Shown here piece by piece: positions 45,139-57,800 of a stretch of DNA of 64,000 nucleotides; the stretch's first letter is position 1, and every line of letters begins with the position of its first letter. The position numbers and the translations under genes were made by a program. Source of the DNA: Polytrichum commune (Eukaryota; Streptophyta; Polytrichopsida; Polytrichales; Polytrichaceae); assembly GCA_950295325.1 (NCBI GenBank), contig OX485808.1, forward strand, positions 40,819,180-40,883,179, read 5' to 3'. Below the pieces are notes generated by a model. It was not told where the DNA came from. It was given only the letters and a program-made list of their open reading frames with translations, and ran no database searches.

Positions 45139-47226
45139 CTAAGTAGTGCGGTGCTTCTTCGGAGCCGTCCTGTCCTTGGATTGACTCGCGGGCCTGTTGA
45201 CGGCGGAAGAGCCTCCTCCGGGGGTCAAAAATCGTCGCTCCTGCAGCCTCGTAAATACCCTCCTCATGTTTGGGGAGGGGGCAACCTCTTCTTCGGAATC
45301 GTCTGCCGTGGGCGGATCCTCTCCCGATCCGGATCATGCTGCACCGGAAACATGCTTCTCCTTCCGGGACTTCTAGCCATGTGAGGGGTCACTTCCAGTG
45401 GTCCGCTCCCTGTCCCGGCCACAGGAGACGGAAGTCGTCCAGGGATCCCTCGCGGACATCGCGTGTGAGGGTGGAGGAGCCCACGGCTCCACTATCATGC
45501 AATCAAGAGCGGGAGCTGGCAAAACCTGCGACACCAATGCCTTACCCCTATCCGGAGTCTTTGTACGATCCGGCGTCCTCATCCTTTCTGGAGTTCTGGC
45601 CCTCTCCGGTGTTCGGGACCGTCCTGACGCCCTACCCTGACCCGGATTCGGTGATTGTCCCCGTCCGGACCTGGCTGACCGTTCTGGACTTTTCCGTCGC
45701 ACCAGGGATGAGCGGGTCCGTTCCGGAACAAGAGTCTTCTCTCGATCCGGAAATCTTCCGGATTCCGGTGGCTGGGAAGTACCCGCTAGCTGATTGGGCC
45801 CCGTACCCGTTTGTGAGGCCGGAACTAGTTCCACCTCCCCAATAACCTCGTACAGAGTGCCCGTCGGAGATCCGGGTGGACCCGGATAGAGCATCCGCTT
45901 GGGGGTCCCACCCGGCAGCAACTTCTGGATCTCCTTGAGTAGGTCCTTCATCGAGCGGGAGTACTTTACCAGGATTGGGAGTGTTTGCCGGGCGGAAGAC
46001 GGATCCGCTGACTCCATCAACTGGTCGTAGAGGTGTGCCTTGTTGACGATTTCTCCCGGATGGCCCACCAGCTCCCGGACCCTGCTTAGAACCACGGTTT
46101 GTTCCGCCTGGTACTTTCGGATCTCCTCGCTTTTCTGGGCGAGCTCCCGGGTCATAGCGGCTACCTGTGCGGCCAACTGTGCTTTCTCCGTCTCTAGGGT
46201 CTCCACCTATTTCCAGTCCGTCCGCTTGGCCAACTCCCGGAGGATATTTCCGGGTCCGCAGTTGCCTAAGGCCATGTTCACTCCACGAGTGATGTGCTCC
46301 ATCCGGAAGTATTGGTTCTGGAGTTCCGTCAACTCATCCCGGACGCGCTTAAAGGGGGCTTCCGGAAACTCAAACGTTGAGAGGTCGATGTCCTTCTAGG
46401 GAACTTCCCGGCTGGGTCCGGCTTCCTGTCGTGGTGGTGGTGAGGCTGGTTTCCGGGCTTTCGGTGGGGACGAAGCGGGGGGTGGTTCCGGAACCGCGGT
46501 GTTGCTCGAGTCCTCTGTTCCGGTTTCCGCAATCTCGACTTCCGGACCGAGCTTGTACACCACTTCGTCTTCCGCTATCGTCAGCAAATCTTCTTCCGCT
46601 TCGTTGATGCAGCCGTGGTGCTGGTAGAGGTGGAGGATGTAGGGGGAGAGATAGGAGGGTTTCCGGCCAATGTGGGGGATAGATTTCTCCACATGCTCCT
46701 GGATTAATCTACCCCAATTGACAGGTCGGGCTCCGGACATTGCTCCGAACAGGGTGTTGGCCATCGTGATGCTAAGCCGCTTAGGTTTTTCCGGACTAAG
46801 TATGGGGAGGATGAATTCTATCACTCTCCTCTCTCTAAGGTTCCGGCAATTCCCGGGGTGGAATCCGTCCTTCGGATCAGGGTCCCTTCGAAATTTTCCT
46901 ACATAAAAACTATCCCGGCGGCTAGCCCAGCCCTCGCCCTTTCCTTTCGGAAACCCGTAGACTCCAGCCCATACCTCCGGCGTCCACTTCTCCGGCTCCT
47001 GCCTCATTGTCCGAAGCCACTGATTGCCCCTCTCAAACAGGAATTCCCGCAATGTGGCCTCCGCCCGAAGATTCCAGGGCTTGGCGAGTAATCCCTCACA
47101 ACCCATCTGGCTAAGGTCCTCTATGAGCTCCTTAAGCTCGGAATCTCTCTTCGGGGTGGCCGGCAATACAGGTTTTACGGGAATTGGGACCTGCTCCTTC
47201 TCGTCTTCCTCTCGTGCTTCCGGCAT
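45139..47226 (-). pseudogene. CCGGA-element single ORF (gag-like, 695 codons), stop-broken
   Basis: The frame runs from ATG 47226 to TAG 45139 and is kept throughout, but with stops at 46396 (P-stop-K where the 14.4-kb copy has Trp), 46207 (stop where that copy has Gln), 45373 and about 45336 (stop where the 39.3-kb copy has Arg). The N-terminal 230 residues form a helical domain with SITMANTLFGAMSGARPVNW and HVEKSI...LSPYILHLYQHHG, resembling the putative plant transposon protein type. A Pro-rich linker, a coiled coil (residues about 300-400) and a Ser/Pro/Arg-rich tail (RARTPERMRTPDRTKTPDR) follow. No protease, RT or integrase is present. This is the best copy of the element's protein. Confidence 0.8.
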
Positions 47227-47640
47227 TTTGCTTCACACCCTCAAACCTCCAATAATCCCCGGCTTCTTCCCCCCTGGAATTCTATCTGCCAATCACTAAG
47301 GAATCCGAGCAAACCAACTGCTAGTGACTCGAAAAACAGCTCACCACTCGTTCTCTCAACAATGCCGCTCGCGCAAATGGCTCGGAGAAGGAGAAAAATT
47401 CCCTTAAGTACTCTCTCTCTCTTCCTCAAACGGGTTTGGGTCTGTAACCGTTTCCTCTGCAACCGCTCAAAGTCCGTTACAACCGTTCGGGTTCCGGTGT
47501 AACTGTTCGGGTTCCGGTGTAACCGTTTTCCGGTCCGGACGCTCCGGACTGGACCGTTTAAAAACGGTCTCCCCGGATGAAGTTCCGGTGTAGCCAAAGT
47601 GTCCATCCTTACCATTTTAACACGTAAGGCGGATGCTTAG
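47227..47640 (-). other. Leader region of the CCGGA-element copy
   Basis: Upstream of the ATG at 47226 the sequence has repeated GGTTACACCGGAACCCGAAC units (47487-47520) and GAGAGAGAGAGTACTTAAGG near 47410. Similar GGACCG/ACGGTT words precede the fragment at 15600. It may hold the transcription start, but no LTR end is recognisable. Confidence 0.4.
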
Positions 47641-47808
47641 AACCTTATTTCATAAAACAACTATCCTACTCTAGAAATCCTATTTTGAGACCAACACCAG
47701 GGTATTATCCGGATATTAATCCCATTAGGAAGCCAATCCGGACTTCCATGGATTTTTGGGCTCTCACAAAGCTCTTCCTTAATCCATTTGCATTCAGTCA
47801 AGAAAAGT

Positions 47809-47885
47809 GCCCGGGGAGATCACTCCCTCTTATATTTTGCATACACGTGCGTTCGGGACCTATTTTTTGGGGGGCTATTTACCTT
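47809..47885. mobile_element. Possible left end of another CACGGG-family element
   Basis: CCCGGGGAGATCACTCC at about 47809 resembles CACGGGTAGATCACTCC of the element at 9640. ACACGTGCG and GGGGGGCTATTTACCTT follow, as in the element at 10603 (CACGTGCGG and GGGGCTATTTACCTT). A right end was not found before 48888. Confidence 0.45.
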
Positions 47886-48887
47886 GCAAAAAAGATTATA
47901 AGATATGGTATTTTTCAAAATAAAGGTAAATGCTTGTATTTTAGTACACCCTATCAGTACTTATAATTTTTTGAGGAATCATTAAAAAACACCCTAATTT
48001 ACTTATACTAAATTTTCTTTCTTATACTCCAAGTATCCAATTCTTTTGACTATACTCCAATACACTTCATTTTTTTGGGTTCTATACACAACATTCTTTT
48101 TCATGAAGGACATTTCTCTTCTTACAACCATAAATTGTGAAGCTCAACTACAATGCTAAACTTACATGAAATGAATCAAAACAATAAACCTAAGGCAAAG
48201 GTATGGAATTTAAACATTGTTGTAAACTCTGAAATGAAATTCAAGTATGATATAGAAGTCAGTTTGTGTTTCTCAACACAATGTAGTTTATGTTTGCAGA
48301 ATTTACAATTTCACAAGGTCTATAAGTCCTATACTTCCGGAAAGTGTATAATCTCAAATATATACATGCAGCTTGCTGACATCCCAGAAAATTGAGAATG
48401 CAATTTACAAGGGTAACCACAAAAACTGAAGCTAATCACAGAAAAATAGTGTTAATGTGCAAATATCATACAAAACTCTACAACAACTACATGCCATGTC
48501 CACAGATCTTGTAGCCAAACTTCAGTCTTGAAATCTGTAGCCAATGCAAAATTGAAACTAGGATGAGAACTTAAAATAAACGAAGCACATCCCATAATTT
48601 CACAAGCTCTCCAAGCAACAAAGGAAAACCTAAAACACAAGGCAATTTGGACTTGCACCAGGAGAAGATCTAGGAATAAAATGCCATTTCTTTTTAAGAT
48701 GGAGCAGTCTATGTCATCAATAGAAGGAATCACCTCAACCTCAACCTCAATGTCTTTGTAACTGGAACAACCAGGGCATTTACCCTCAAAGTACGAGGAG
48801 GGTAATGCGCATTCTAAGATGTGTCTAAAAGCATGTTTCCAAGCGTCATTTGAGAATTGTAACAAGATAGAAGTTATTCCTTCTAAA
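47886..48887. other. No confident gene; possible broken coding piece on the minus strand
   Basis: A minus-strand frame at 48452-48865 includes CALPSSYFEGKCPGCSSYKDIEVEVEV, which has a Cys pair, but no domain I can name. The CACTA element begins at 48888, close to the start of that frame. It may be a disrupted host gene or chance. Confidence 0.3.
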
Positions 48888-48900
48888 CACTACTACAAAA

Positions 48901-50055
48901 CACGTCTTTTACAACTGGGTTTTCCAACTCATACAAGTGAGAAAACCAAGATTTTACTGACGTGGAAAACGACCAGTCGCTCCGGACAAGCAGTAAAGGA
49001 ATATCGGACAGGACGTTCCCAATGGATACGTTCCCAATGGCAGTGAAGTTGGACTTGCGACGCGTGCCTTACTTCATAGAGTCATGTCCCATTTCACTAT
49101 GTTTTGGCAATATAAGTAAGATACGACACACGTCCATATAACTCAACGAAGTGATACAATATCACGAGCACTAGTCATGTAAGGTTTTGTTTACTTCACT
49201 GAACAAAGTAATACAATGAAAAATGCGTATACATACATTCCAAATTACTAGTGAACGATAAGAACGTGGTTGAAACAAATATGTAACCACGTAGCTAAGA
49301 TTAATTGAATTAATTCTCACACATTACTTATTCCAGTAATCGCGGACAACCAAGTGGGTAGTCAATAACGTTGCGTAATTAGCTTCTTTGACTTTAGGTA
49401 GTAAATACATACAACAACTGCATATTTTCTTACTTCACGTCGTCATGTAAACATCACTGTCTGGAGTGATGTTTACCTCAACCAGTGGTTTATGATCTAC
49501 GTCGTTAGGTCATGTGGTTCACGAATGTCTTTTTTGTGTATTACTAGCAGTGAAGTATACATGATATTGCCAAGTGTATGTGTAACTGTACGTAGTAAGT
49601 GTCTGTGACTACCAAGAGTGAATACATATTTAGATGGCATATATTTCTTACTTGAAGTCGTGATATCTATATTACTATGTAATATAATGTAGACAACAAA
49701 TTCTGGTATTTTTTTGTACGTTGTGAGGTTATGTGGTCTTCACATGTCTTTAGTGTATATTACTGGTACTGCAGTGAATATCGACTGCGCTAAGTGGCAT
49801 GATTAGGCTGCAACTGTGCGCGTTTACTGCAACTAGTAACATGTGGCTGACTCAACATAGTCATAAATTTATGGCATTAACAATATATTGATATTTATCA
49901 TACGAGGATCATCGCAAACATGATCATTTAGTTCAAAAACCAAATCATATTCATCCAATAGTGTCATGAATGTTTCACAAATTGCTTCTAACAATGGTAA
50001 ACAGTGAATTCCAAATGTCTGCAAATCAACCTAGGTCTACAAATCCACTCCACAC
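48901..50055. repeat. CACTA subterminal repeat region
   Basis: The region has many variants of GAAGTAA, TTACTTCA, ACTACATGTAGT-like and GTAGTAAGTG words in both directions, without a coding frame. Related clusters lie at 53040-53180 and 60800-61290. Subterminal repeats of this kind bind the element-encoded protein in known CACTA elements; here that is inference. Confidence 0.5.
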
Positions 50056-53000
50056 TCACGTAGCCGCACATAAATTTACACATTCGCTTGACCAAAGAAT
50101 GTAATGGCCCTTCGCTTTGCCAATAGTAGTCACTGGAGGGTCGTCTCCAGTGAGAGGTTCGAACAAAGGATAGTCGTCTTCAAGTGACTCCGTGACGGCC
50201 AATGATACATAACCATTGCCAATCACCTTCCCATGCAGCATCCCACCTGCTATATTTTGAACTACACCCTTCCCAATGGTTTTCGCTTTCGAATCCGGAG
50301 AATCATAGTCACGCAGGTAAACCAAGTCCCCCGTAGTCTGCACAATTCCCACGTACATATGTTACTGTTCCAAATTTTGAGCACGAATCACACTATTTTG
50401 CTGGTGTTGATATTTGCAGATCAAAGAAATATTCAATCCAAAGTACTAAAGTTACATTGTCGTCATATCTACTTTGCTATGTCAGTTTTTCTTTACTATG
50501 TCAAGTAATGTTTACTATGACATGTCCAGTAGTGTTTACTATGTGCAGTAATGTTTACTATTTCATGTTTACTATGTCCAGTAATGTTTACTGTGTCCAG
50601 TAATGCATCATCAGTTTAATTAACCTTGCAGAAATATATGAAATGTGATTCCAAATCAAACATATAAATCATAATGAAAGCATCAACCACCTTGAGCCGA
50701 ATTAAGTAAACAAATTGCGTCTTAAATCCATAATGAAGTAATTGAGAAACTTGAATTAATGTGCTTACTTGCACTTAGCTACCAGGCTTCATTAGTTTGA
50801 CCGAATGCTCACCAAATCCTGAATGGGTGATGTCTTCTTTGACGCCTTTGTGCCAAGGGGAGGTTTGTCACCCCGGCGCTTGTCCGCCATTTCCTTGTCT
50901 CCTTCTTTCTCCGTTTTCTTCGAGCCCCTTTTTAATGGGCTACCCCTGGATTTTTCTGCAATGTGCAATCAAAACTACATATATTTAACAGATACTTTTC
51001 TATGTGCTCAAAATATATTAGCCATTCTAGGCTCAATAGTCAACATAATTGGGGGAATTTACATGACCACTTAAAGAGCACAAGACCTTCACTTTGATAT
51101 TGAATAACATAATCATATGAAGTCTGAAAATCTTGAGGTTTACATGGATTGGCTTTCATCTGACTTAGGGTAGTAAGCCTCATTGACTTATGGTAGTAAA
51201 TAGAAACAGTTACAATGAGCATTATCTCACTATTATTTTCACTATTCTATGTTTAGGCTACCTTTCGGTAGCAAGGGACCGGCCTCTAGAGTAAGTTTCT
51301 GTGACTCGCTGAGCCGAGCACGCTTCGGCCTGGGTCCCGAAGCCGGCTTTCCACCGTCAGCCGATGTTGCTTGGACAACTGACGGTACGCCGCCACTGGA
51401 AACGTCCGGTGCCTACAACCAACAACAAATTAAGAGCGCATTAAAGCCCAACATTGAGCTAAAGAAGACTACACTATTACACATGAGGTTCTAAAATTTG
51501 GAAATGATAGATTTACGTAATGGAAACATATTTATTAGATGCCAATGCTTTCCAACGGAACCAATTCAAACCTCATACCTGTTCAGCCTCCTCATGCAAT
51601 GAGGAGGTTTTTTGGGAGCCGCAGGGGATCTCTAGGCTCAGTGAGGTGACCTTCTCACCTGCACTGCCAAAGTCTAGGGTCTTGCTTATCGGCTCCTTCG
51701 ACTGAGAGCGTGCGGGTGGTGATACACTCCTACGGGAGTCTGCTCTGCCTTTGTGATCACTGGAAGGTTGCTCTCCACCTGAGGGAGCACTGGCCATTCT
51801 TGAAACTGTGATGCCAAGCTTGGCCATCACCAATTCAATCGAGCTCTGCATTGCATTAAATTTGTTTTCTAGGGCATTAAACATGAGGTCTACCTCTGCC
51901 CTCCTCTCCTCCATTCCGGCATCCCGAGTGTGACTTACGTGCGGCGATACTCCAAACCCGCCCTCATACTGGGCGTCGCTGACTCCCCCCCTCGACATAT
52001 TGGAACTGTTTGGTCGGCCGCCTTTGGACTTGGAGGTGTTCTTGTCGCGGACAAGTTCATCCTCGACCTCGTCCTGCCGAGGGTCCCTGTTTAGTTCGGA
52101 TGCCTGCAAGATCAATCATGAAATACTCGCATTTAGATAAATTGAACACCTATCTTTGCTCTACCCGCTGATGGTTAACTGTACAAAATAACATCCAGAG
52201 CCTAATTGTCACGTCTACTGTGCATAGTTATAGGTGCATAGTAACATACAACTTCGCATAGTTAAAGGTTCATAGTAACCTACAACTTAACATTAACTTT
52301 GAACTGAACACTTGTTTTCAACTATGCTAATATTTGGAGGTCACATTTATGTCTAGCACTTACCATCACGGTAAAGAATAGGGTGGTAACAACACTAATT
52401 ATAATCATCGATACTCAAATATTACAATGAATTTATACTAATAACTCAAGCTTGCTCATCAGCCGGGCTCGGACCTCCCCTTCGGAGCGTCCAAAGGTAG
52501 AGACCTTCTTGACGCACTTCCTCGCCTCCCTCATCACATTTGCTTGATAGATTTTGCGAGGATCGCGTGTCAGCTCAACCATGTGCTGCCAGTGGTCCAA
52601 TCGAATAGACTTAGGTCTGCATAAACCTTTTAATATGCGCATCTTCATTTGCGCTCTCTTACTTTTCAGCTGCTGACCTAGGTTAGATTTGAAAACTTCA
52701 TACCTCAACACCCTCGTTTCTCCTCTCGAGCCGCGATACTCCCAGTTCTCCTTCATCCGTGTGAATATGTTGTCGAGAGCCGTTTCGGACTGATCGTTTA
52801 CGTTGTCCACGCTCCAGTCCAGATCGCTGGAGTAGCCTCGCGGCGCGTTCAGTCACTGCGGCCTATACACACTGCTGGGATTGCCTACAAAAAACTATAC
52901 GAATCAGCCACAAACCTCCTTCAACAAATAACAATAGTCATGTGTTAAGGGCATACACATTATATTGTCACAGGTTGTAGTAGGCACTAACTCTACGTAG

Positions 53001-54593
53001 TAATCATCTGCGACTGCTAAGAGTGAATACATATAGTAATGGGTTATATCTCTTACTTCAATGAGTGATAAACACTTTACTATGTCAAGTAACGTTGACA
53101 ACAAGGTCTTGTATTACTACAAGTAGTGAGGGACATATCGACTTCGCTAAGTCTATAGAATGCAAATGAGTTCGGTTACTGTAACGAGTAACATGCAGAT
53201 CACTCAACTTAGTCGTATGTTTATAGCATACATAATATGTTTACACTTATCATACCAAGATCATTGTGTTGAGTCATATTCTTATTGACAACATGTTATG
53301 CAGCGATAGTTCTTGAAGTTTGGATGCCTAAGAAAACATCTAATTAACATTGGATAAAATACTAAGTTGGATATGGTTTACCGTTATCGTCAAGATCGAC
53401 AACGAATCTTGGCTTTTCCTCCCTTGCTCTCTCATCGAATTCATCCCGGCATGCTTTATTCGCTGCCCTCCTCTTCGCCTTCATCTGCGAGTTGCGATTA
53501 GTAGTCCTTCGCCATTTTCCCTCTCCTCCATCTTCCTCTTCATCGCTGCTATCCTCCCTCACCGAGTGGCGGCATGATGTTAATGCCAACTCCCGTTTCA
53601 TAATCAACAACTCTTTCTTTTCTATCTCTAAAGCCAGTTTGGCTGCACTACTATCCTTGGGAGGGCTTAGAGCATCCCGCTGAGGATGCTTTCCTCGCGC
53701 CCAGACATAGTCTCTCCCGTCCTCTATCAAGATTGGCTGAGTCCAATCGAAATCTTCTTCTTCCTCGTCCTCATCCTCTTCATTCTCACGTAGTTGCAAA
53801 CAACCTTCAGGATCTTCAACAAGTAGTTTCCTCTTCCCTCTGCGAGGTGAAGCCATTTTCTTCTTCCTAAAAGTCCAGCTTCTAGGATTGTCTCTCCTCT
53901 GCAAAAACACCCAAACAATATTCTTATTGACTATACATTGTGACATCCAAGGCCACATAGAAATTGCCTACTGTGCATAGTTAAGGGGTCAATTAACATA
54001 CAACTTTGCATAGTAGAGTTCAACTACGTGTAGTAAGGTTCAACTGGACCAAGTAATGTGCACAACTAGACAATAGTAAGATCCAATTCCAAATGACTAC
54101 AACCCCACCCACAACACTTATGAAGATTAGGAATGCGTTAAATGCATGAAAGTGACCAACTTCAGGCATGCAATAATTAAAGTGACATATGCAGCCAGAG
54201 GTCAAGATTACTTACCGGTTTGCCTTGGGTTGCAAGGGGTTTTCTGTGGTCTTCTTCTTCTTCTTCTACTGATTCTACGCTGTAGTCTATGTCCTTATCA
54301 ATTTTATGCTCACTAGACACACCATCTTCCTTGCTACTCTCCCTTTCCTCTATATGCGTTGAAATTAATGGTTTAGTTGACAACCTGGCACTCCTCATGG
54401 GTGGCTGAAGGGAATCGGATTGTGTGGTCTTGGCATCCTCGAAAGTATTAGCAAGCAGATCTTGCATTTTGGCTAGCAAAGACGAATTGATTGCGGGAAA
54501 TTTGTGAACCTCTAAAAACAAAGTCTTCACGTCTTCATCGCTCAATGTTGCTATTTCTCTAAGTAAAATTTTCAGCTTAATCTCCATAATAAT
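50056..54593 (-). CDS. CACTA ORF1-type protein, seven phase-compatible exons, one in-frame stop
   Basis: Exons on the minus strand: 54593-54216, 53898-53382, 52884-52439, 52103-51579, 51412-51262, 50955-50813, 50337-50056. All have GT-AG borders and phases fit, giving about 813 codons. The order is a helical domain (REIATLSDEDVKTLFLEVHKFP), an acidic stretch, a basic/Glu-rich coiled coil, a Transposase_24-like domain (LRYEVFKSNLGQQLKSKRAQMK, WQHMVELTRDPRKIYQANVM), a Ser-rich linker with helix, a Lys-rich segment and a C-terminal domain like DUF8039 (GGMLHGKVIGNGYVSLAV, TTIGKAKGHYILW). This architecture is that of the accessory DNA-binding protein of plant CACTA elements. TGA at 52855-52853 interrupts it (CAG TGA CTG), possibly from CGA. 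The true start may be ATG 54587 or in the upstream exon. Confidence 0.65.
50493..50612. repeat. Irregular tandem repeats of a TTTACTATGTCCAGTAATG word
   Basis: Five to six copies of TTTACTATGTC(A/C)AGTAATG and shortened variants follow one another between ORF1 exons. The same AAGTAATG/AAGTAACG core occurs at 53090, 61240 and 61268, so it looks like an element-wide motif. Confidence 0.7.
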
Positions 54594-54725
54594 CTGATGA
54601 CAGTTGGATAGCTGCGACAAATGAACTAGGGTGAGGGTTCCAAATTAAGTTTATAAATTTAAAGTGTAAACAGTTCTCAAAGTACACTACAATCTCAGGC
54701 ATACCAACAAGTAATGGAAGTTTAC

Positions 54726-54850
54726 CTCTTCAAAATAGCTGACGGTTGCACCGAAGCCGCCAATGCAAGAAGTCCCAAGGATTCCAACTTCCTTCTGTTC
54801 GCTTCAATTTTAGATCGCCTTAGTCGCTCGTATTCGGACTCCACTTCCAT
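54726..54850 (-). CDS. Candidate first exon of ORF1 (too short for a long ORF)
   Basis: ATG at 54850 opens MEVESEYERLRRSKIEANRR and continues KLESLGLLALAASVQPS up to an AAGAG/GTAAAC donor at 54726. The pattern Y-E-x-x-R-x-x-x-I-x-x-N...LGL is common at the N-terminus of plant transposon-associated proteins. The donor phase (2) does not match the exon at 54593 (phase 0), so a small exon is missing, another splice site is used, or the link is broken. Confidence 0.55.
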
Positions 54851-57800
54851 AAATTAAGTACACTACATATGATGGAGGACCAGAATAAGGTAATACACAA
54901 AATAATATCTACTTTATATTTGAAAAACGGGGTCAAACATAAAAAATGTTTGCATCAGCCATTGAGCATAACTTTAAAAGACATGTTTTAAAAAAAGATT
55001 GGACTGCACACTCAAAATTTGTTAACCATACTACTGTCAATAACCGACAAGTTAACGAGGTGCAATGTTCATAAAATTATGGCCTCAATTTGGATTTGCT
55101 AATTATCTCGCACTAAGCGTGTACTTGATATCCGCAGAGAAGTGGATGCAGAGCTAATAGTGTCCATTTCAGGCCCACTTACCTTAGTGTATCTATTCCT
55201 AGATCCATACCTAACAACCCACCACTCAAATATAGGTGCTTAATTAAGATAAGTAATCTTATTAAGGCCCCCAAAGCGCAGAAGAGGTTGCATATGGCCA
55301 TGAAGATTGTAGCATGAAACAAGTCGTTCAAACTATGAATAAGCTTAAATTCTATCAAGGGAAATTTCTTTGTTCCTGCAAGTGCACAAGATAGCAAGCT
55401 GTCCACTGGTGGATGTTTGTGACAATGAACATGGAGAACTGGCCGCTAGTTACAGATGAACCAGTTGGAATTCAAGACTTCAGAAAAATTACCAATACTT
55501 TTAGAGGATTTTACAGAACATGGAACAATTTAATTAAGAAAAACTGGAAGATGTCAACATGTAACCAGTTGGTCTTAACAACACTAGGATCTCGACTGAT
55601 TATGCCCAAAATTTCTCCCCAGAACCTGATTTGTGCTGTGATATGGAATGCTCATGGTGGCATAGATTGAACACCATTACCAGATATTTTGACCCTAAAT
55701 TACATGAATAGGGGTGTCACCAGCTCGTACAAGTGCTCGTATTTCATTCCAGAGTCGTTTCAAAGTGCGTCACGGGCAGCAATTCGGCAAGTAATTGCAT
55801 CCTCGAGTGATGAACCCTCGAACTCTGCAGTTGTGATTTTGTATTGCTGTAAAAACAAAACAGACCAGATCATTGAAACATCCAGAAAAATATTAGAATG
55901 TCAGCAGGAGAAGAACCTGATTGTTACAGGACTATTGCTTAAGTCAAACGCCTCCCTTCAAGTCACTAACATTGGGAGTTCTGACACCATGGGAACAATC
56001 CTGGAACATGATCAAATGTCAAAAGTGAACCAAAACTCCCTACCAAACCATGAGTTTTTGAGATTTTAAAGATAACTCAAATGCCTCAAGCAAACAAACA
56101 ATGCACTCTTGGATATGTGCATGCAGATAACCAAAATAAATACAAACATTAAGTAGACTACAATCTCAGAGATTGATTAGCTCTCTCAGGCAGCTCTTGC
56201 ACACTGACATTGTTACAATACCCACTAAAGAAATGAGCTCATAAAGCTCCTCACTACCGTATGAACAAATAATTATAAAGTAACCTCTACAGTAATTATG
56301 CATACCAACACACTAATCACGAAAACCTGAGTGACTTAACCAGACTCACCTCACATTGAAACATGTCAACAAATACACACATGGGCTACACACATTCACT
56401 GCCCCCATACTATCATTCTTATCAACACAAAAACCACACCAAACCACGAAACACATCATAAGCACTCACTGATCATCATAGCTACCAGCTCCAACCTTCG
56501 TCAAGTTGACACCAACACAGAAACCAAGGCACAAGGACACACAACTCTACGGAAACATGTCTTCCACTCATCTTACTCCATTTACATCAACACAAAATCT
56601 ACACCGAACTACATAACACATTCATGGTTGCTCCTCTCTCTCTAACCTTCACCAAGTTCACACAAAAACCAAGGCACACAAAAGAACAATTCGAAGAGCT
56701 CTGCATCAATCCAGGCTTCAGACAACAAGTTGTAACATTTTCACTTGTGTATTCTGCATTTGCAATAGAAATTACTTTCTGCATTATTGCATGAGTCTAC
56801 AGTATTGTTTGTTGCAAAATCAATTGGTATAACAGAGGAGGACAAATACCCGACTCTTCCTGGGTTGAGTGCTCGTAATCAAGCGGCCGGTCAATCAAGA
56901 TTGCATGATCCTGAAGCCTCTGAAGAGGATCCTGTCGTTGTGGAGGAGATCCGAAAGTGTCTAGCGCAACTGTCAGGATTAAGCCTTCCAATTCACTCAA
57001 AAGATCTTCAAGATAGGTATTTGAATATTCATTACCATCTCTGAGGAGTATATATAGATACAATACCCTCGAGACTTTCTCGATCCTGCGGGGTTCGATA
57101 TAGAGTAATCCAAAGCAAAGCTAAACTGTATTCGACCCCCTTCCCTGGCAGCAGTCAATCGAGAATTCATGCCGATTACAGCAGCGAATCAGATACAGGC
57201 TCTACGGCCAGGGACAGAAATTTCAAAGCAAGAGTCGTTGAAATTGGTGCGTACTGTGGATTTCGGAAACTGGCATGTGATAATTAATACAATGGAGTTC
57301 AAATTGCCTCTACGGCAAGAGTGTATTCGACTTTATAAGGCCTCAACTGATTTCTAACGCACAACATTCAAAATCATCTGCGATCCTGCAAGTCTCTTGA
57401 GTGATTTGACAAATATTTAGACTAAATAAGTTCGGTTCTATCCTGAAAAATTACTGTCAAGCTCATAGTCATAAAAAGGGATTAGTTCGAGTCTCATAAA
57501 AATGATGAGACATCTGTATCAATATGGTATAAAGGAGTCCGCCTTAAAAAAAATCTAAACAGATATTGGCTACATTCTAATACATATGTATATAATTGTT
57601 CATGTTTTTAAAGGGCAACCTAATTGATCCACTGTGAAGTCTCTGAACATCAAGAAGGGTTGAGAAGATTACAAATTCATGTTCCGATTCACTTTCAAAA
57701 TTGGAGCAGCATTTGAATGATTAGGTGTCTGTTTGCAATTGGTCATGACTACAATCACCGACTTCCTGGACTCAAAGATCCGTTTAAGTCTATCTCTAAT

